From the NCBI RefSeq assembly GCF_002135375.1, contig NZ_NEGH01000001.1, positions 1 to 64,000 on the forward strand: DNA of 64,000 bases, in the 5' to 3' direction. The notes below the pieces were generated by a model. It had not been told where the DNA came from. It did not search any database and saw only the letters and a list, made by a program, of their open reading frames with translations. Source of the stretch: Acinetobacter sp. ANC 4558. Lineage in GTDB: Bacteria > Pseudomonadota > Gammaproteobacteria > Pseudomonadales > Moraxellaceae. The position numbers and the translations under genes were made by a program. The first letter of the stretch is position 1; every line of letters begins with the position of its first letter. Below are positions 37,887 to 46,782 of the stretch, piece by piece.

Positions 37887-38293
37887 CAAGCATCTACATT
37901 CTCTTTTAAATGTTGCTTTACCCAAGGAATAACAATGTCCTGTGTTAAAGGAGCTAGGCAAGTGTGATCATCCGATAAATCAATCCATTTCATTTCTGCA
38001 ATTTCCGCCTGAATTTGTGGCGTCTGATTGAAATGAATAAAATATAGATAACTAACTAAAAGATGATCTGGCTCATTCGCAGCACGCGTTTCATAACGAC
38101 CAACAAAACATTTGATTTGTGCAATACCACCAATTTCTTCAGAGATTTCTCGAAGCATTGCTTGTTCAGCAGTTTCATTACCATCTAACTTACCACCGAC
38201 CTGCATAAAGCATGCGGTATTTTTCTTGCGAACCACTAACAATTGATTTTGTTCATTCAAAATAATTGCAGCAGCAACAGTAATCACATTCAT
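37883..38293 (-). CDS. Nudix hydrolase
   Basis: A 136-residue Nudix protein. The box is complete: Gly34, Glu40, Arg48-Glu49, Glu52-Glu53 and Gly55 fit GX5EX7REUXEEXGU. The substrate cannot be told; small Nudix proteins clean up oxidised or non-canonical nucleotides. Its ATG overlaps the stop of the LOG gene in TAATG, so the two are translationally coupled. The longer frame to 38332 lies inside the LOG gene and is rejected. Confidence 0.9.
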   Translation of the reverse strand: MNVITVAAAIILNEQNQLLVVRKKNTACFMQVGGKLDGNETAEQAMLREISEEIGGIAQIKCFVGRYETRAANEPDHLLVSYLYFIHFNQTPQIQAEIAEMKWIDLSDDHTCLAPLTQDIVIPWVKQHLKENVDAC

Positions 38294-38889
38294 TAGACGT
38301 TGGCAATCTCTGGTTTTTCGACCATGCCCCATTTAGGTTCTGGCGCAATAAAATGATCAAATTGATAGAGAATTTCTTCAATAGAAGAACTGTACTGCAG
38401 TGTTTCCATAAATCGTGAATGCGTAAATCCTTTTTCGGTTGCTCGCTGCAGAAAACTAATTAAATCATCATAAAAACCATCAACATTTAAAAATGCACAA
38501 GGTTTCAAATGTATACCCAGTTGTGCCCATGTCCATTGCTCAAAAATTTCTTCAAATGTTCCTGTTCCACCAGGAAGTGCAATAAATCCATCAGATAACT
38601 CTGACATCTTCATCTTTCTTTCTTGCATATTTTGTACGACATACAATTCTGTTAAATCTGGATGTGCGAGTTCTTTATTCACTAAAATTTCAGGAATAAC
38701 CCCAATCACTTTACCACCTGCATTTAATGCACTATCAGCGACTACGCCCATCAAGCCTGAACGTCCACCGCCATAGACCAACGTTTTACCTTGTTGAGCA
38801 ATGGTTTCTCCAACTTTTTGTGCAGCTTCCAAAAAAACTGAATCTGTTCCTAAGGCAGAACCACAAAATATAGCAATAGAATTTGTCAT
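38293..38889 (-). CDS. LOG family protein (cytokinin riboside phosphoribohydrolase-like)
   Basis: A 198-residue Rossmann-fold protein with the family motifs GGGRSGLMG (about 40-48) and PGGTGTFEE (about 107-115). LOG proteins hydrolyse nucleoside monophosphates such as AMP to the base and ribose-5-phosphate; in bacteria the true substrate is usually unknown. The ATG at 38889 is preceded by GGTGAAAA; the frame continues to 38925 without support. Coupled to the Nudix gene, which suggests a shared nucleotide-related role. Confidence 0.87.
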   Translation of the reverse strand: MTNSIAIFCGSALGTDSVFLEAAQKVGETIAQQGKTLVYGGGRSGLMGVVADSALNAGGKVIGVIPEILVNKELAHPDLTELYVVQNMQERKMKMSELSDGFIALPGGTGTFEEIFEQWTWAQLGIHLKPCAFLNVDGFYDDLISFLQRATEKGFTHSRFMETLQYSSSIEEILYQFDHFIAPEPKWGMVEKPEIANV

Positions 38890-39042
38890 TTTTTCACCAT
38901 GTAATATAAATGTCATACAATACATATAAGTTTTGCAAGGTTTTTTATGAAATATCCTGATTCAAACAGTGCTTTTAATCAGTTCCTTGTCTAAAATACA
39001 CACATCATTACTTACCCATACTGCGCAAGGGAGAAAAGACTA

Positions 39043-40053
39043 ATGCTTGAAGCCTTTTACGCCACAGAGCGCGGTAGTTTAGAAGATACCACAATTAATG
39101 GGGGTTTTGATTTACATCAAGATCTTGTTTGGATTGACCTTATTGCTCCCTCACATGAAGAACAGCAATGGGTACTCGACGCATATAATCAGGATCTTCC
39201 AACGCTCAAGTCTTTGGAAGATATTTCATCCTCGGCACGGTTTTATCGTGATGATGATGGCATCTTACATATTAGCACTTATTTTTTAACGAAAAACAAA
39301 AACTATCAAGTCGAAGGTAATTCTGAAGATAGTTCAATCTTAGCCACAGTGCAAACGGTTGCATTTATTTTACATAAAAATCGTTTATTTACTATGCGCG
39401 GGGAAAAACTCGTTGCATTTCGTGCATTTCGTGCACGTGCACGACGTAATGATTATGAAATTGACTATAAAGAACCGACATGGATTTTATTAGGACTACT
39501 AGAAGCTAAACTGGATGAGCTTGCGGATATCTTAGAAGATATCCACAGAGATCTTGAAAAATACTCCACAGAAGTGCTAAATAATCGTCATCGTGAGCAA
39601 ATTTTAGACCTTGATGATATGATTACGCGGCTTGCTCAGCTAGAAGATATTCTAGGAAAAGCACAATTATGTTTAATTGATTTACGACGTGTACTCACCT
39701 TTTTGTCACGTCCACGTGCACTAGGCAGCCATATTTATGATGGTGATATTCGAGAGTTAAGTGAAGATGTTCGCTCACTGGTTGAACATGATGCCTTTTT
39801 ATTCCAAAAAGTACGTTTCTTGCTTGATACCACATCTGGATTTATTAATACTGAACAGAACGATACGATTCGTCGCTTCTCAATTTTACCAAGTATGCTC
39901 GCCCCCCCCATGCTGATTGCCAGTATTTATGGTATGAATACTGAAGTACTTCCTTTTGCTCATGGTACAACAAGCTTTTTAATTGTATGTGCAATCCTTG
40001 TTGCCTTCTTTATCGGCCCAATGATTTATTTCCGTTGGAAAAAATGGATTTAA
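39043..40053 (+). CDS. corA: CorA-type magnesium/metal transporter
   Basis: A 336-residue pentameric channel protein. A large cytoplasmic N-terminal domain with long helices (about 150-270) is followed by two membrane helices; the signature YGMN (Gly297) precedes the periplasmic loop EVLPFAHG, and the C-terminus ends in the basic RWKKWI. The GMN motif makes the transport role secure; whether Mg2+, Co2+ or Zn2+ is the physiological ion is open. GGGAG lies before the ATG. Confidence 0.92.
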   Translation: MLEAFYATERGSLEDTTINGGFDLHQDLVWIDLIAPSHEEQQWVLDAYNQDLPTLKSLEDISSSARFYRDDDGILHISTYFLTKNKNYQVEGNSEDSSILATVQTVAFILHKNRLFTMRGEKLVAFRAFRARARRNDYEIDYKEPTWILLGLLEAKLDELADILEDIHRDLEKYSTEVLNNRHREQILDLDDMITRLAQLEDILGKAQLCLIDLRRVLTFLSRPRALGSHIYDGDIRELSEDVRSLVEHDAFLFQKVRFLLDTTSGFINTEQNDTIRRFSILPSMLAPPMLIASIYGMNTEVLPFAHGTTSFLIVCAILVAFFIGPMIYFRWKKWI

Positions 40054-40067
40054 CCTTAGCATAAATT

Positions 40068-40094
40068 AAAAAAGCACCTGTTGGTGCTTTTTTA
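40068..40094. terminator. Bidirectional terminator between corA and mlaB
   Basis: AAAAAAGCACC-TGT-TGGTGCTTTTTT with A and T flanks, between the two convergent stops, so it can end both corA and the mla operon. Confidence 0.9.
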
Positions 40095-40095
40095 T

Positions 40096-40386
40096 TTAAA
40101 CGATTAATTGCAAATCATGTTCAAGATGACATGCTTGGATAATTTTCATCATCTTTTCAGGAACGGCTTTAAATATTAACCCTTTAGCATCTGGCGTTTG
40201 ACGTAACAAACGAATCAATACAGCTAAAGCAAGTGTACTTCCATGCAATAATTTCGATAAATTAACCACAATTGGAAATTTCAAATGACTATTTAAAGCA
40301 ATTAGACCTTGCTGATAATATTCCTCAGCATTGTCATAATCTATCTTTCCCGAAACATGTAATTCCTGACCAATCAATTCAATCAC
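40096..40386 (-). CDS. mlaB: MlaB, STAS-domain subunit of the phospholipid ABC transporter
   Basis: A 96-residue cytoplasmic STAS protein that binds and stabilises the MlaF ATPase. The helix segment after VNLSKLLHGSTLALAVL contains the expected Ser/Thr. A GTG start at 40386 is preceded by AGGG at seven bases; a TTG two codons earlier is also possible. Last gene of the mla operon, 12 bases after mlaC. Confidence 0.9.
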   Translation of the reverse strand: MIELIGQELHVSGKIDYDNAEEYYQQGLIALNSHLKFPIVVNLSKLLHGSTLALAVLIRLLRQTPDAKGLIFKAVPEKMMKIIQACHLEHDLQLIV

Positions 40387-40398
40387 AACCAATCCCTA

Positions 40399-41028
40399 TT
40401 ATTTTGTCGTTGCAGCATCTGCATCTGGTTTAAATGTTGCAATTGCTTTATCAATATTATTGCCATTACGCTTTACGTTAGCAGCAAATTGATTACGAAA
40501 TTGTAGTCCCAAATCAATTCCCGATACATTCATATTACGTACCTTCCATTGATCTCCTTTTTCAATCAACTGAAAAGAAACAGGAATTTTTTCACCATTG
40601 TTATTAAAATCAATGGTCACAACAGGATTTTTACTGTTTGTTTCTTTATATGGACGTAATGTATAAGTTTGATTAGTGAACTTAGCAAAAGCCGTACCAT
40701 AGTTTTCAATCAAGCTTTCACGAAAATTCTTTTCAAACTGAGCACGCTGAGCAGCGGTACTATATTGATTCGTCGCATAAGTGCCCATCACAATACGAGT
40801 AAAAGCTTGCGAATCAATATATGGATCTAAGTTATTGCGAATAATTGCTCGCGCTTCAGCAGGGTTTGCTTTTAACTTTGCCTGATTTGCTTTTAAACTT
40901 GAAATTAAACCATCTGCAACACGCTTTACAAATACAGGTGGTGCCTCTGTTGGCGCAGCAAAAGCTGTACTCACAATCATGGTCGATAAAACACTAGCTG
41001 TTAACGTTTGTTTAAATAAAGTGTTCAC
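40399..41028 (-). CDS. mlaC: MlaC, periplasmic phospholipid-binding protein
   Basis: A 209-residue periplasmic shuttle between the outer-membrane MlaA complex and the inner-membrane MlaFEDB transporter. A signal peptide (NTLFKQTLTASVLSTMIVST, cleavage after AFA) is followed by the MlaC/Ttg2D domain (YIDSQAFTRIVMG, FRESLIENYGTAF). The GTG at 41028 has GAGG nine bases upstream; a TTG at 41043 is less likely. Confidence 0.93.
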   Translation of the reverse strand: MNTLFKQTLTASVLSTMIVSTAFAAPTEAPPVFVKRVADGLISSLKANQAKLKANPAEARAIIRNNLDPYIDSQAFTRIVMGTYATNQYSTAAQRAQFEKNFRESLIENYGTAFAKFTNQTYTLRPYKETNSKNPVVTIDFNNNGEKIPVSFQLIEKGDQWKVRNMNVSGIDLGLQFRNQFAANVKRNGNNIDKAIATFKPDADAATTK

Positions 41029-41047
41029 TTCAATCTGCCTCAATCAA

Positions 41048-41713
41048 TTATTCAACAAACGAAACTTCGCCATTTGTTGATTTAGCGGGAGAATCACCTT
41101 CAGTTTTTTCTGGGGTCTTATTAGAACCACCTGTAATAAACTTAGTGACCAAATCTTCTATTTCCATTGTACTTTGTGTATTGGTAATTTGCTCGCCAGG
41201 TTTCAAATAATTCAAACCACCACCAGGTACAATTTTCAAATACTTTTCACCTAATAGACCATTAGTTGCTACCATTATGTAAGCATCATCGTCAATGTTA
41301 GTGATGGATTTCATGTTATCAATGAGTTGCTTTTCCATTACTTTTTGTTGTTCTGGAGTCGCATTTTCATATTCTGAACTATATTTTAACTCTTCCAATG
41401 CATTTTGTTGAACTTGTTTCAGTTGCTCTGCATTAAATGAAGTTAAATCTCCATTTAAAGTCATATGAACAGTAGCTAAACGAGTAACCGGATCAAGTTT
41501 AATACTATCTACTTGACCAACCGTAACACCACTTAATGCAACTTTTGCACGCGGTTTAATCCCATTAATATTTTCAAATGTTGCTGTCATTTCATAGCTA
41601 TTGGGAATATTATTTCCAACCAAACCACTCACACGCATCGCTAAGAAAAATATTGCAATACCAAACAGAATAACAAAAATACCGACGGCCATTTCACTTG
41701 CACGTGATTTCAT
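41048..41713 (-). CDS. mlaD: MlaD, MCE-domain subunit
   Basis: A 221-residue inner-membrane-anchored protein with one N-terminal helix (about 9-29) and an MCE domain (FENINGIKPRAKVALSGVTVG; NGLLGEKYLKIVPGG). It forms the hexameric ring that binds lipid. A long insertion of about 45 residues in the MCE region (Leu/Gln/Glu-rich, about 90-130) is notable and fits the longer MlaD of Acinetobacter. The C-terminal tail is Glu/Lys/Ser-rich. Overlaps mlaE by one base. Confidence 0.94.
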   Translation of the reverse strand: MKSRASEMAVGIFVILFGIAIFFLAMRVSGLVGNNIPNSYEMTATFENINGIKPRAKVALSGVTVGQVDSIKLDPVTRLATVHMTLNGDLTSFNAEQLKQVQQNALEELKYSSEYENATPEQQKVMEKQLIDNMKSITNIDDDAYIMVATNGLLGEKYLKIVPGGGLNYLKPGEQITNTQSTMEIEDLVTKFITGGSNKTPEKTEGDSPAKSTNGEVSFVE

Positions 41714-42492
41714 TAAACACCTCCAAACATGACCGCAGTCAACACAAAATCAGAACCTAAAACACATAATGATGAATACACTACTGTTCGAGTAGTGGAT
41801 GTAGCAATACCTTCAGACGTTGGCACACAGGCATAACCTTGATATACCGCAATCCAAGTACAAATAAGCGCAAAAACTAAACTTTTAATAATCGTGCCAT
41901 TAAACACATCTTGATAAAACTGCGCACTATTTTCGATGCCACTCCAATAAGAACCCTCATCACCGCCAAGAAAATCTACACCAACCAACTTCCCCCCCAT
42001 AATGCCCACAGCGGCAAATATGATCGATAACATTGGCAAACTGAAAATACCAGCCCATAACCGTGGAGAAATCACACGTTTTAACGGATCAACACCGATC
42101 ATTTCCATGCTGGCTAACTGTTCAGTGGCTTTCATTAAACCAATTTCAGCAGTCAAAGCAGAACCTGCTCGCCCAGCAAATAATAATGCTGCAACGACAG
42201 GTGCTAATTCTCGAAGTAATGTTAATGCAACTGCTGTACCCAACATTGACTCACTACCAAAAGTGACCAAGATGTTATACATTTGCAAGCCAAGCACCGC
42301 ACCAATAAACAAACCTGAAACCACAATAATTAAAAGAGACAATACTCCAACACGGTACATTTGATAAATAAATAATTTAACACCAAGCCACGTCGGTAAA
42401 GAAAAAATAATCTGAAAAAGCATGTGAGTGGCAACACCAATCCCACGAATTCGCTCTATAACTCTCTGACCAATGAGGGCGATTGCATTCAT
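41713..42492 (-). CDS. mlaE: MlaE, permease subunit
   Basis: A 259-residue inner-membrane permease with five or six helices and the MlaE family segment [20 protein letters not shown]. Its start overlaps the end of mlaF by four bases. It forms the dimeric lipid channel of the complex. Confidence 0.95.
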   Translation of the reverse strand: MNAIALIGQRVIERIRGIGVATHMLFQIIFSLPTWLGVKLFIYQMYRVGVLSLLIIVVSGLFIGAVLGLQMYNILVTFGSESMLGTAVALTLLRELAPVVAALLFAGRAGSALTAEIGLMKATEQLASMEMIGVDPLKRVISPRLWAGIFSLPMLSIIFAAVGIMGGKLVGVDFLGGDEGSYWSGIENSAQFYQDVFNGTIIKSLVFALICTWIAVYQGYACVPTSEGIATSTTRTVVYSSLCVLGSDFVLTAVMFGGV

Positions 42493-43307
42493 GGATGAAC
42501 CTCATTATTTAAATATGCATCATGACTAAATTGAAAATCGACAGGGCCATGCGCAGAGCCTGTTAAGAACTGTTGTACAAACGCATTTGCATGTGCTTTT
42601 AATTCTGCGGGTGTACCTTCGCCCTGAATTTTTCCTTCAGCAACAACATAAATATAGTCTGCTATTGATAAAGTTTCAGCAACATCATGTGAGACAATAA
42701 CCGTAGTTAACTCTAATGCTTCTCTTAACGAGCGAATTAGACGTGTTAAAACCCCTTTTACAATTGGATCTTGTCCAGCAAATGGCTCATCATACATAAT
42801 CAGTTCAGGGTCTAAAGCAATCGCTCTAGCTAAAGCAACGCGACGTCCCATTCCTCCAGATAACTCTGTCGGCATGAGTTGTTCTGTTCCTCTTAAGCCC
42901 ACTGCTTCTAATTTCAATCCAACCAGTTCAGTAATTAAATGTTCGGATAATTTTGTATGTGCCCGAATTGGAAATGCCACATTTTCATATACAGACATAT
43001 CAGTAAATAATGCACCACTTTGGAAAAGCATTCCCATACGTGCACGTGCAGCAAATAGCTCCTGACGTGACATCGTAGAAATATTTTTTCCTTCTAGCAA
43101 AATTTCTCCATGATCTGGAGTAAGCTGACCACCAATCAAACGCAATAATGTTGTCTTTCCAGTCCCAGATGGACCCATAATTGCGGTTACTTGTCCACGA
43201 CGGATTGTTAGGCTAACATCGTCATAAATGACTCGTTCCCCTCGCTTGAAACTCAGATTTTTGACTTCAATGAGTCCTTGAACCTGCTGAGGTATTTGAC
43301 TATTCAT
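42489..43307 (-). CDS. mlaF: MlaF, ATPase subunit
   Basis: A 272-residue ABC ATPase. Walker A GPSGTGKT is at residues 45-52, the signature [16 protein letters not shown] follows near 150, then Walker B LIMYDEPF and the switch histidine in VIVSHD. It powers lipid movement for outer-membrane asymmetry. First gene of mlaFEDCB; upstream 43308-43632 holds no coding sequence. Confidence 0.95.
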   Translation of the reverse strand: MNSQIPQQVQGLIEVKNLSFKRGERVIYDDVSLTIRRGQVTAIMGPSGTGKTTLLRLIGGQLTPDHGEILLEGKNISTMSRQELFAARARMGMLFQSGALFTDMSVYENVAFPIRAHTKLSEHLITELVGLKLEAVGLRGTEQLMPTELSGGMGRRVALARAIALDPELIMYDEPFAGQDPIVKGVLTRLIRSLREALELTTVIVSHDVAETLSIADYIYVVAEGKIQGEGTPAELKAHANAFVQQFLTGSAHGPVDFQFSHDAYLNNEVHP

Positions 43308-43632
43308 AGCAGAGGTTATTCCTGATTATTTTCAGCACGCATAACATAAAAAATGATGAGCGATTTAATGAATTGTTATTGCCCTAGCATACTACCTTTT
43401 TATGAAATAATTTTAAAAATCATTATATTCAACTAAATTTAACTGTATGCAGACAGAAACAACACAATTACTTCAAAATTATAATATAAACCAAAATGAT
43501 AACAATCAAAACAAAATAGAACCTACTCTACTTTTCAATCGATGATTATCATCAGCAATCTTTATTCAATCACATCAAATCATCTCTTTTAATTATACCT
43601 TTTCACTGAGTACGTGCAAATCTTATACGAAT
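43308..43632. other. Non-coding region upstream of the mla operon
   Basis: An AT-rich gap with no coding frame. A TATGCT on the minus strand near 43400 could be a -10 box for mlaF but has no good -35. A 13-base palindrome GATGATTATCATC lies at 43541-43553. No known site can be assigned. Confidence 0.4.
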
Positions 43633-43662
43633 AAAAAAACCGGTGTAAGCACCGGTTTTTTT
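43633..43662 (-). terminator. Terminator of the DEAD-box helicase gene
   Basis: ACCGGTG-TAAG-CACCGGT flanked by A and T runs, a strong stem usable in both directions, 15 bases after the helicase stop codon. Confidence 0.9.
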
Positions 43663-43676
43663 ATTATGACTTTAAC

Positions 43677-45638
43677 TTAGTCATTGAATTTACGACGTGC
43701 TGGACGATCACCGCTTTCACGACGTGGACGATCTTCAGAACCACCTTCGCGACGTGGACGATCATTATTAAACTCGCGACGTGCCGGACGATCACCGAAA
43801 TCACGTTTTGGACGATCGCCAAATGCTGGACGGTCACCACCAAAATCACGTTTTGGACGGTCGCCAAATGCTGGACGGTCACCACCGAAATCACGTTTTG
43901 GGCGGTCGCCAAATGCTGGACGATCACCACCGAAATCACGTTTTGGACGGTCACCAAATGCTGGACGATCACCTGCTGGACGATCACCACCAAAATCACG
44001 TTTTGGACGATCACCAAAACCTTCACGACGAGGTTTATAATCTACTCGATTACCACGGTTGTCATCACCAGACTCAAAACGTGGCTTATCATTAAAACCA
44101 CCTTCGCGACGTGGACGATCATTATTGAACTCACGACGTGGACGATCTTCAAAACCACCTTCACGACGTGGACGATCATTATTGAACTCACGACGTGGAC
44201 GATCTTCAAAGCCACCTTCACGACGTGGACGATCATTATTGAACTCACGACGTGGACGATCTTCACCACCATTAAATGCTGGACGCTCACCACGTGGTTT
44301 ATCATCGAAGCTACGACGCGGACGATCATCACGACCACCTTCACGGCGCTTGAAGTTGCCCTCGCCCTCAAAGCGACGACCACCACCAAAACCACCACGA
44401 CCGCCATCACGACGACCACCACCACCATTGCGGCCGCGACCACCACCATCACGACTACCACGTGCAGGAGGTGGAGATGGCTCTAGGCCTTCAATTTCAG
44501 AAACTTCTAAACGTGCATCTAAATAATCTTCTAAAGCACGAATTTTACCGCGTTCACGATACGTTGCTAAAGTAATTGCTTTACCTGTACGACCTGCACG
44601 ACCAGTACGACCAATACGGTGTACATAATCTTCATTTTTCATTGGTAAACCAAAGTTAATGACGTGTGAAATCGTTGGTACATCAAGACCACGTGCAGCA
44701 ACATCAGTTGCAACTAAGATTTTTGCACGACCTTCACGAATGCTACGTAAACGACGATTACGTACAGTTTGTGGCATTGCACCATGAAGTGCAACAACAG
44801 AAAGACCTGCTTCTGCAAGCTCTTCAGCCAACATATCTGTATCTTCTTGAGTCGATGCAAATACAACTGCCTGATCAACATCTTCAGCACTTAACCAATG
44901 TGTAAGCAATTTTTTCTTATGCTCAAAACCATCAGTCCAATGTAATGTTTGTGTGATATCTGTATTTGTAGAATGACCTGTTTCAATTGCAATACGCTCA
45001 GGATCATTCATCATGCGTTCTGCAAGTGTAATAATACGAGGTGCAAATGTTGCAGAGAACATTAATGTTTGTTTACGATTTGCAGCAAGCTCACCAATTG
45101 CCTCTAAGTCTTCAGAAAAACCCAGATCCAACATACGGTCAGCTTCGTCAACAATTAAAGCATCAACTTTATCAAGTTTAATTTGACGACGATTGACTAA
45201 ATCCAATAAACGACCTGGCGTTGCAACAACAACAGATGCGCCTTTTAATTGTTGAATTTGCTTACCAAAAGGCATGCCACCCATGATTGCAGCAACACGT
45301 ACACCTTTCATTTGACGTACAAGTGCAATTGCATCTTGACATACTTGCTGTGCAAGTTCACGAGTAGGAGAAATAACCAAAATTGTTGGTTGAGTTACTG
45401 CCTTCATACGATCTTTAAATGAAACTAAAGTATCTTGTTCAGCAATCGCATTTAATGTTGGAAGTAAAAATGCAGCAGTTTTACCAGAGCCAGTTTGGCT
45501 CGATACTAAAAGATCTTTACCTTCTAGTGCAGCAGGAATCGCTAATTCTTGAACAGGTGTAGGGTTAGTAAAACCTAAACCTTGTAATGCCAATTGAAGT
45601 GATTCATGTAAAGGAAAATCAGCAAAAGTTTTGCTCAT
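43677..45638 (-). CDS. DEAD-box RNA helicase with repeat-rich C-terminal tail
   Basis: A 653-residue helicase. The core (about 1-370) has SSQTGSGKTAAF (motif I), PTRELAQQ, TPGRLLDL, VDEADRMLDLGF (motif II), SAT (III) and HRIGRTGRAGRTG (VI). From about residue 395 the tail is a low-complexity RGG/RPRRE/DRPKRDFGG region of tandem repeats, likely an RNA-binding disordered tail. Such enzymes act in ribosome assembly and mRNA decay, often at low temperature. The start ATG at 45638 has GGGTGA seven bases upstream; the frame could begin 12 bases earlier. It has a long leader (45639-45900). Confidence 0.9.
   Translation of the reverse strand: MSKTFADFPLHESLQLALQGLGFTNPTPVQELAIPAALEGKDLLVSSQTGSGKTAAFLLPTLNAIAEQDTLVSFKDRMKAVTQPTILVISPTRELAQQVCQDAIALVRQMKGVRVAAIMGGMPFGKQIQQLKGASVVVATPGRLLDLVNRRQIKLDKVDALIVDEADRMLDLGFSEDLEAIGELAANRKQTLMFSATFAPRIITLAERMMNDPERIAIETGHSTNTDITQTLHWTDGFEHKKKLLTHWLSAEDVDQAVVFASTQEDTDMLAEELAEAGLSVVALHGAMPQTVRNRRLRSIREGRAKILVATDVAARGLDVPTISHVINFGLPMKNEDYVHRIGRTGRAGRTGKAITLATYRERGKIRALEDYLDARLEVSEIEGLEPSPPPARGSRDGGGRGRNGGGGRRDGGRGGFGGGRRFEGEGNFKRREGGRDDRPRRSFDDKPRGERPAFNGGEDRPRREFNNDRPRREGGFEDRPRREFNNDRPRREGGFEDRPRREFNNDRPRREGGFNDKPRFESGDDNRGNRVDYKPRREGFGDRPKRDFGGDRPAGDRPAFGDRPKRDFGGDRPAFGDRPKRDFGGDRPAFGDRPKRDFGGDRPAFGDRPKRDFGDRPARREFNNDRPRREGGSEDRPRRESGDRPARRKFND
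43801..44025 (-). repeat. 45-base tandem repeats in the helicase tail
   Basis: Five units begin at 43801, 43846, 43891, 43936 and 43996, each 45 bases apart except the last step of 60 bases. They encode about five copies of the 15-residue unit DRPAFGDRPKRDFGG. Confidence 0.9.
44102..44280 (-). repeat. 57-base tandem repeats in the helicase tail
   Basis: Three successive 57-base units encode DRPRREFNNDRPRREGGFE-type 19-residue repeats; a fourth, diverged copy lies at the very end of the protein (43690-43770). They differ from the 45-base units next to them. Confidence 0.85.
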
Positions 45639-45900
45639 AGAGTGTTTCACCCGAATGTGGGTGCTCCATTAAATATATGGTCTGATGGACATCGGCAAAA
45701 AGCGGCACAGCAATAAACGCTGAAAATTTGATCAGCGGCGATCCGAGTAACGACGATGCGTAGCGCACACATGATTAACAGCTTAACCTGAAGGAATCGC
45801 TTTAGCGATTGGGGCGCAAGGTATCGTCCTCTTTGGACCGAACGCGCATACACAATGATAAGAAGATAATGTTCAGGTAGTGAACAGAAATTAAGTGCGT
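45639..45900 (-). promoter_or_regulatory. Long structured leader of the DEAD-box helicase gene
   Basis: The leader between the likely start of transcription and the ATG is about 260 nt, long for a single gene. It has hairpins TGTTCA/TGAACA (45886-45870), AATCGC-TAAA-GCGATT (45810-45795) and CGCTGA/TCAGCG (45737-45718), and a 15-residue upstream ORF (45849-45802). E. coli cold-shock helicase genes have long leaders too. Confidence 0.55.
45802..45849 (-). CDS. Short upstream ORF in the helicase leader
   Basis: ATG to TAA, 15 codons, MRVRSKEDDTLRPNR. The stop codon is placed in the loop of the AATCGC/GCGATT hairpin. No Shine-Dalgarno sequence is visible, so translation is uncertain; it is listed because its position suggests a leader peptide. 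Confidence 0.25.
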   Translation of the reverse strand: MRVRSKEDDTLRPNR

Positions 45901-45906
45901 TGGCGG

Positions 45907-45934
45907 AGTATAGCAGTTTTTTTTAAAAAGTCAC
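45907..45934 (-). promoter_or_regulatory. Candidate promoter of the DEAD-box helicase gene
   Basis: On the minus strand GTGACT (45934-45929), 16 bases and TATACT (45912-45907). A run of eight As forms part of the spacer. Confidence 0.6.
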
Positions 45935-45989
45935 CCATTTTAATTGATTTTACAAATTAGAATAATAAAATATGAACTTCATCACATTT

Positions 45990-46631
45990 TTATATTGAAA
46001 AATCTGTAATTAAACGAATAATGCCACTAATCATCATATCAATTGCAATTGTACCCACCAATAATGCAGAGATTCGCCCCACAATATCAACATAACGGTC
46101 AATATAATCTGAATGTCGCACTTTTAAATTATCATGTGCAAATTTCATGAGCATCAGTAATGTACAAGTCAAAAATAAAGTCGTACCAATCACTGCCATT
46201 GCGCCTAAAATTGACATTTTTGCGCCCGTAATAACTGACGCACTCACTGTTCCAGGACCAATCATGAATGGCATTGCAATCATTCCCGCTGCATTACCAC
46301 CACGAATATCACCAATTGTGTCTGCACCTTCAAATACAAAACGATAACCGATCACTAAAAAAATGATGCCACCAAAAATTTGAAAAGCCTCAAATCTCAC
46401 TTGTAAATATTCAGAAAAAATAGCCTCTCCACCCCATGCAAAAAGCACAAATACAACAAAAGAGATTAAAGATCCATGAATTAATGCTTTATTGAAAGTG
46501 ATAGCAGGTAAATTTCGAATCATGCCAAGCATATAAATGCTCATCAAAAATGGGTTCAAAAGTGAAAAGAACAATACAAAAGAATGAATATAATCTGTCA
46601 AAGTATTTGGCTCCCCAAGAGGTCTATGCAT
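45990..46631 (-). CDS. MarC family integral membrane protein
   Basis: A 213-residue protein with six hydrophobic helices. The NPFLMSIYMLGM segment in the first helix and the GPGTVSASVITGA segment in the middle mark the MarC/UPF0056 family. No member has a firm function; the early link to multiple antibiotic resistance was not upheld. Single gene. Confidence 0.88.
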   Translation of the reverse strand: MHRPLGEPNTLTDYIHSFVLFFSLLNPFLMSIYMLGMIRNLPAITFNKALIHGSLISFVVFVLFAWGGEAIFSEYLQVRFEAFQIFGGIIFLVIGYRFVFEGADTIGDIRGGNAAGMIAMPFMIGPGTVSASVITGAKMSILGAMAVIGTTLFLTCTLLMLMKFAHDNLKVRHSDYIDRYVDIVGRISALLVGTIAIDMMISGIIRLITDFSI

Positions 46632-46728
46632 TCACAACATAATTTATGGTCAATTCTAACGACCTTACCCCCCAATCTAAACACTACATTACAAAACAAC
46701 GCATTATTTGTTATATTTATCACATAAA

Positions 46729-46752
46729 ATAACCCTCACGAGGAGGGTTATT
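46729..46752. terminator. Terminator between marC and suhB
   Basis: AATAACCCTC-ACGAG-GAGGGTTATT is a symmetric stem 31 bases after the suhB stop. T tracts are short. Confidence 0.7.
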
Positions 46753-46782
46753 TATAATCATATAGCTCAGATTAAAGTGCTA

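Noticed and set aside
43541..43553. GATGATTATCATC palindrome as a Fur box
   Set aside because: It matches only part of the 19-base Fur consensus and lies over 230 bases from the nearest start codon.
43801..44280. Regular repeats that might look like a CRISPR array
   Set aside because: The units are directly adjacent, without unique spacers, and encode protein repeats in the helicase frame.
43664..44526. Several long frames on both strands across the helicase tail, some rich in Arg, Pro, Ser or Val
   Set aside because: They are shadows of the tandem-repeat coding DNA; the repeat period is a multiple of three, which keeps all frames open. No start sites or domains support them.
45647..45853. 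A 68-codon minus-strand frame in the helicase leader
   Set aside because: It starts with a non-ATG codon, lacks a ribosome-binding site, has an implausible composition, and overlaps the structured leader.
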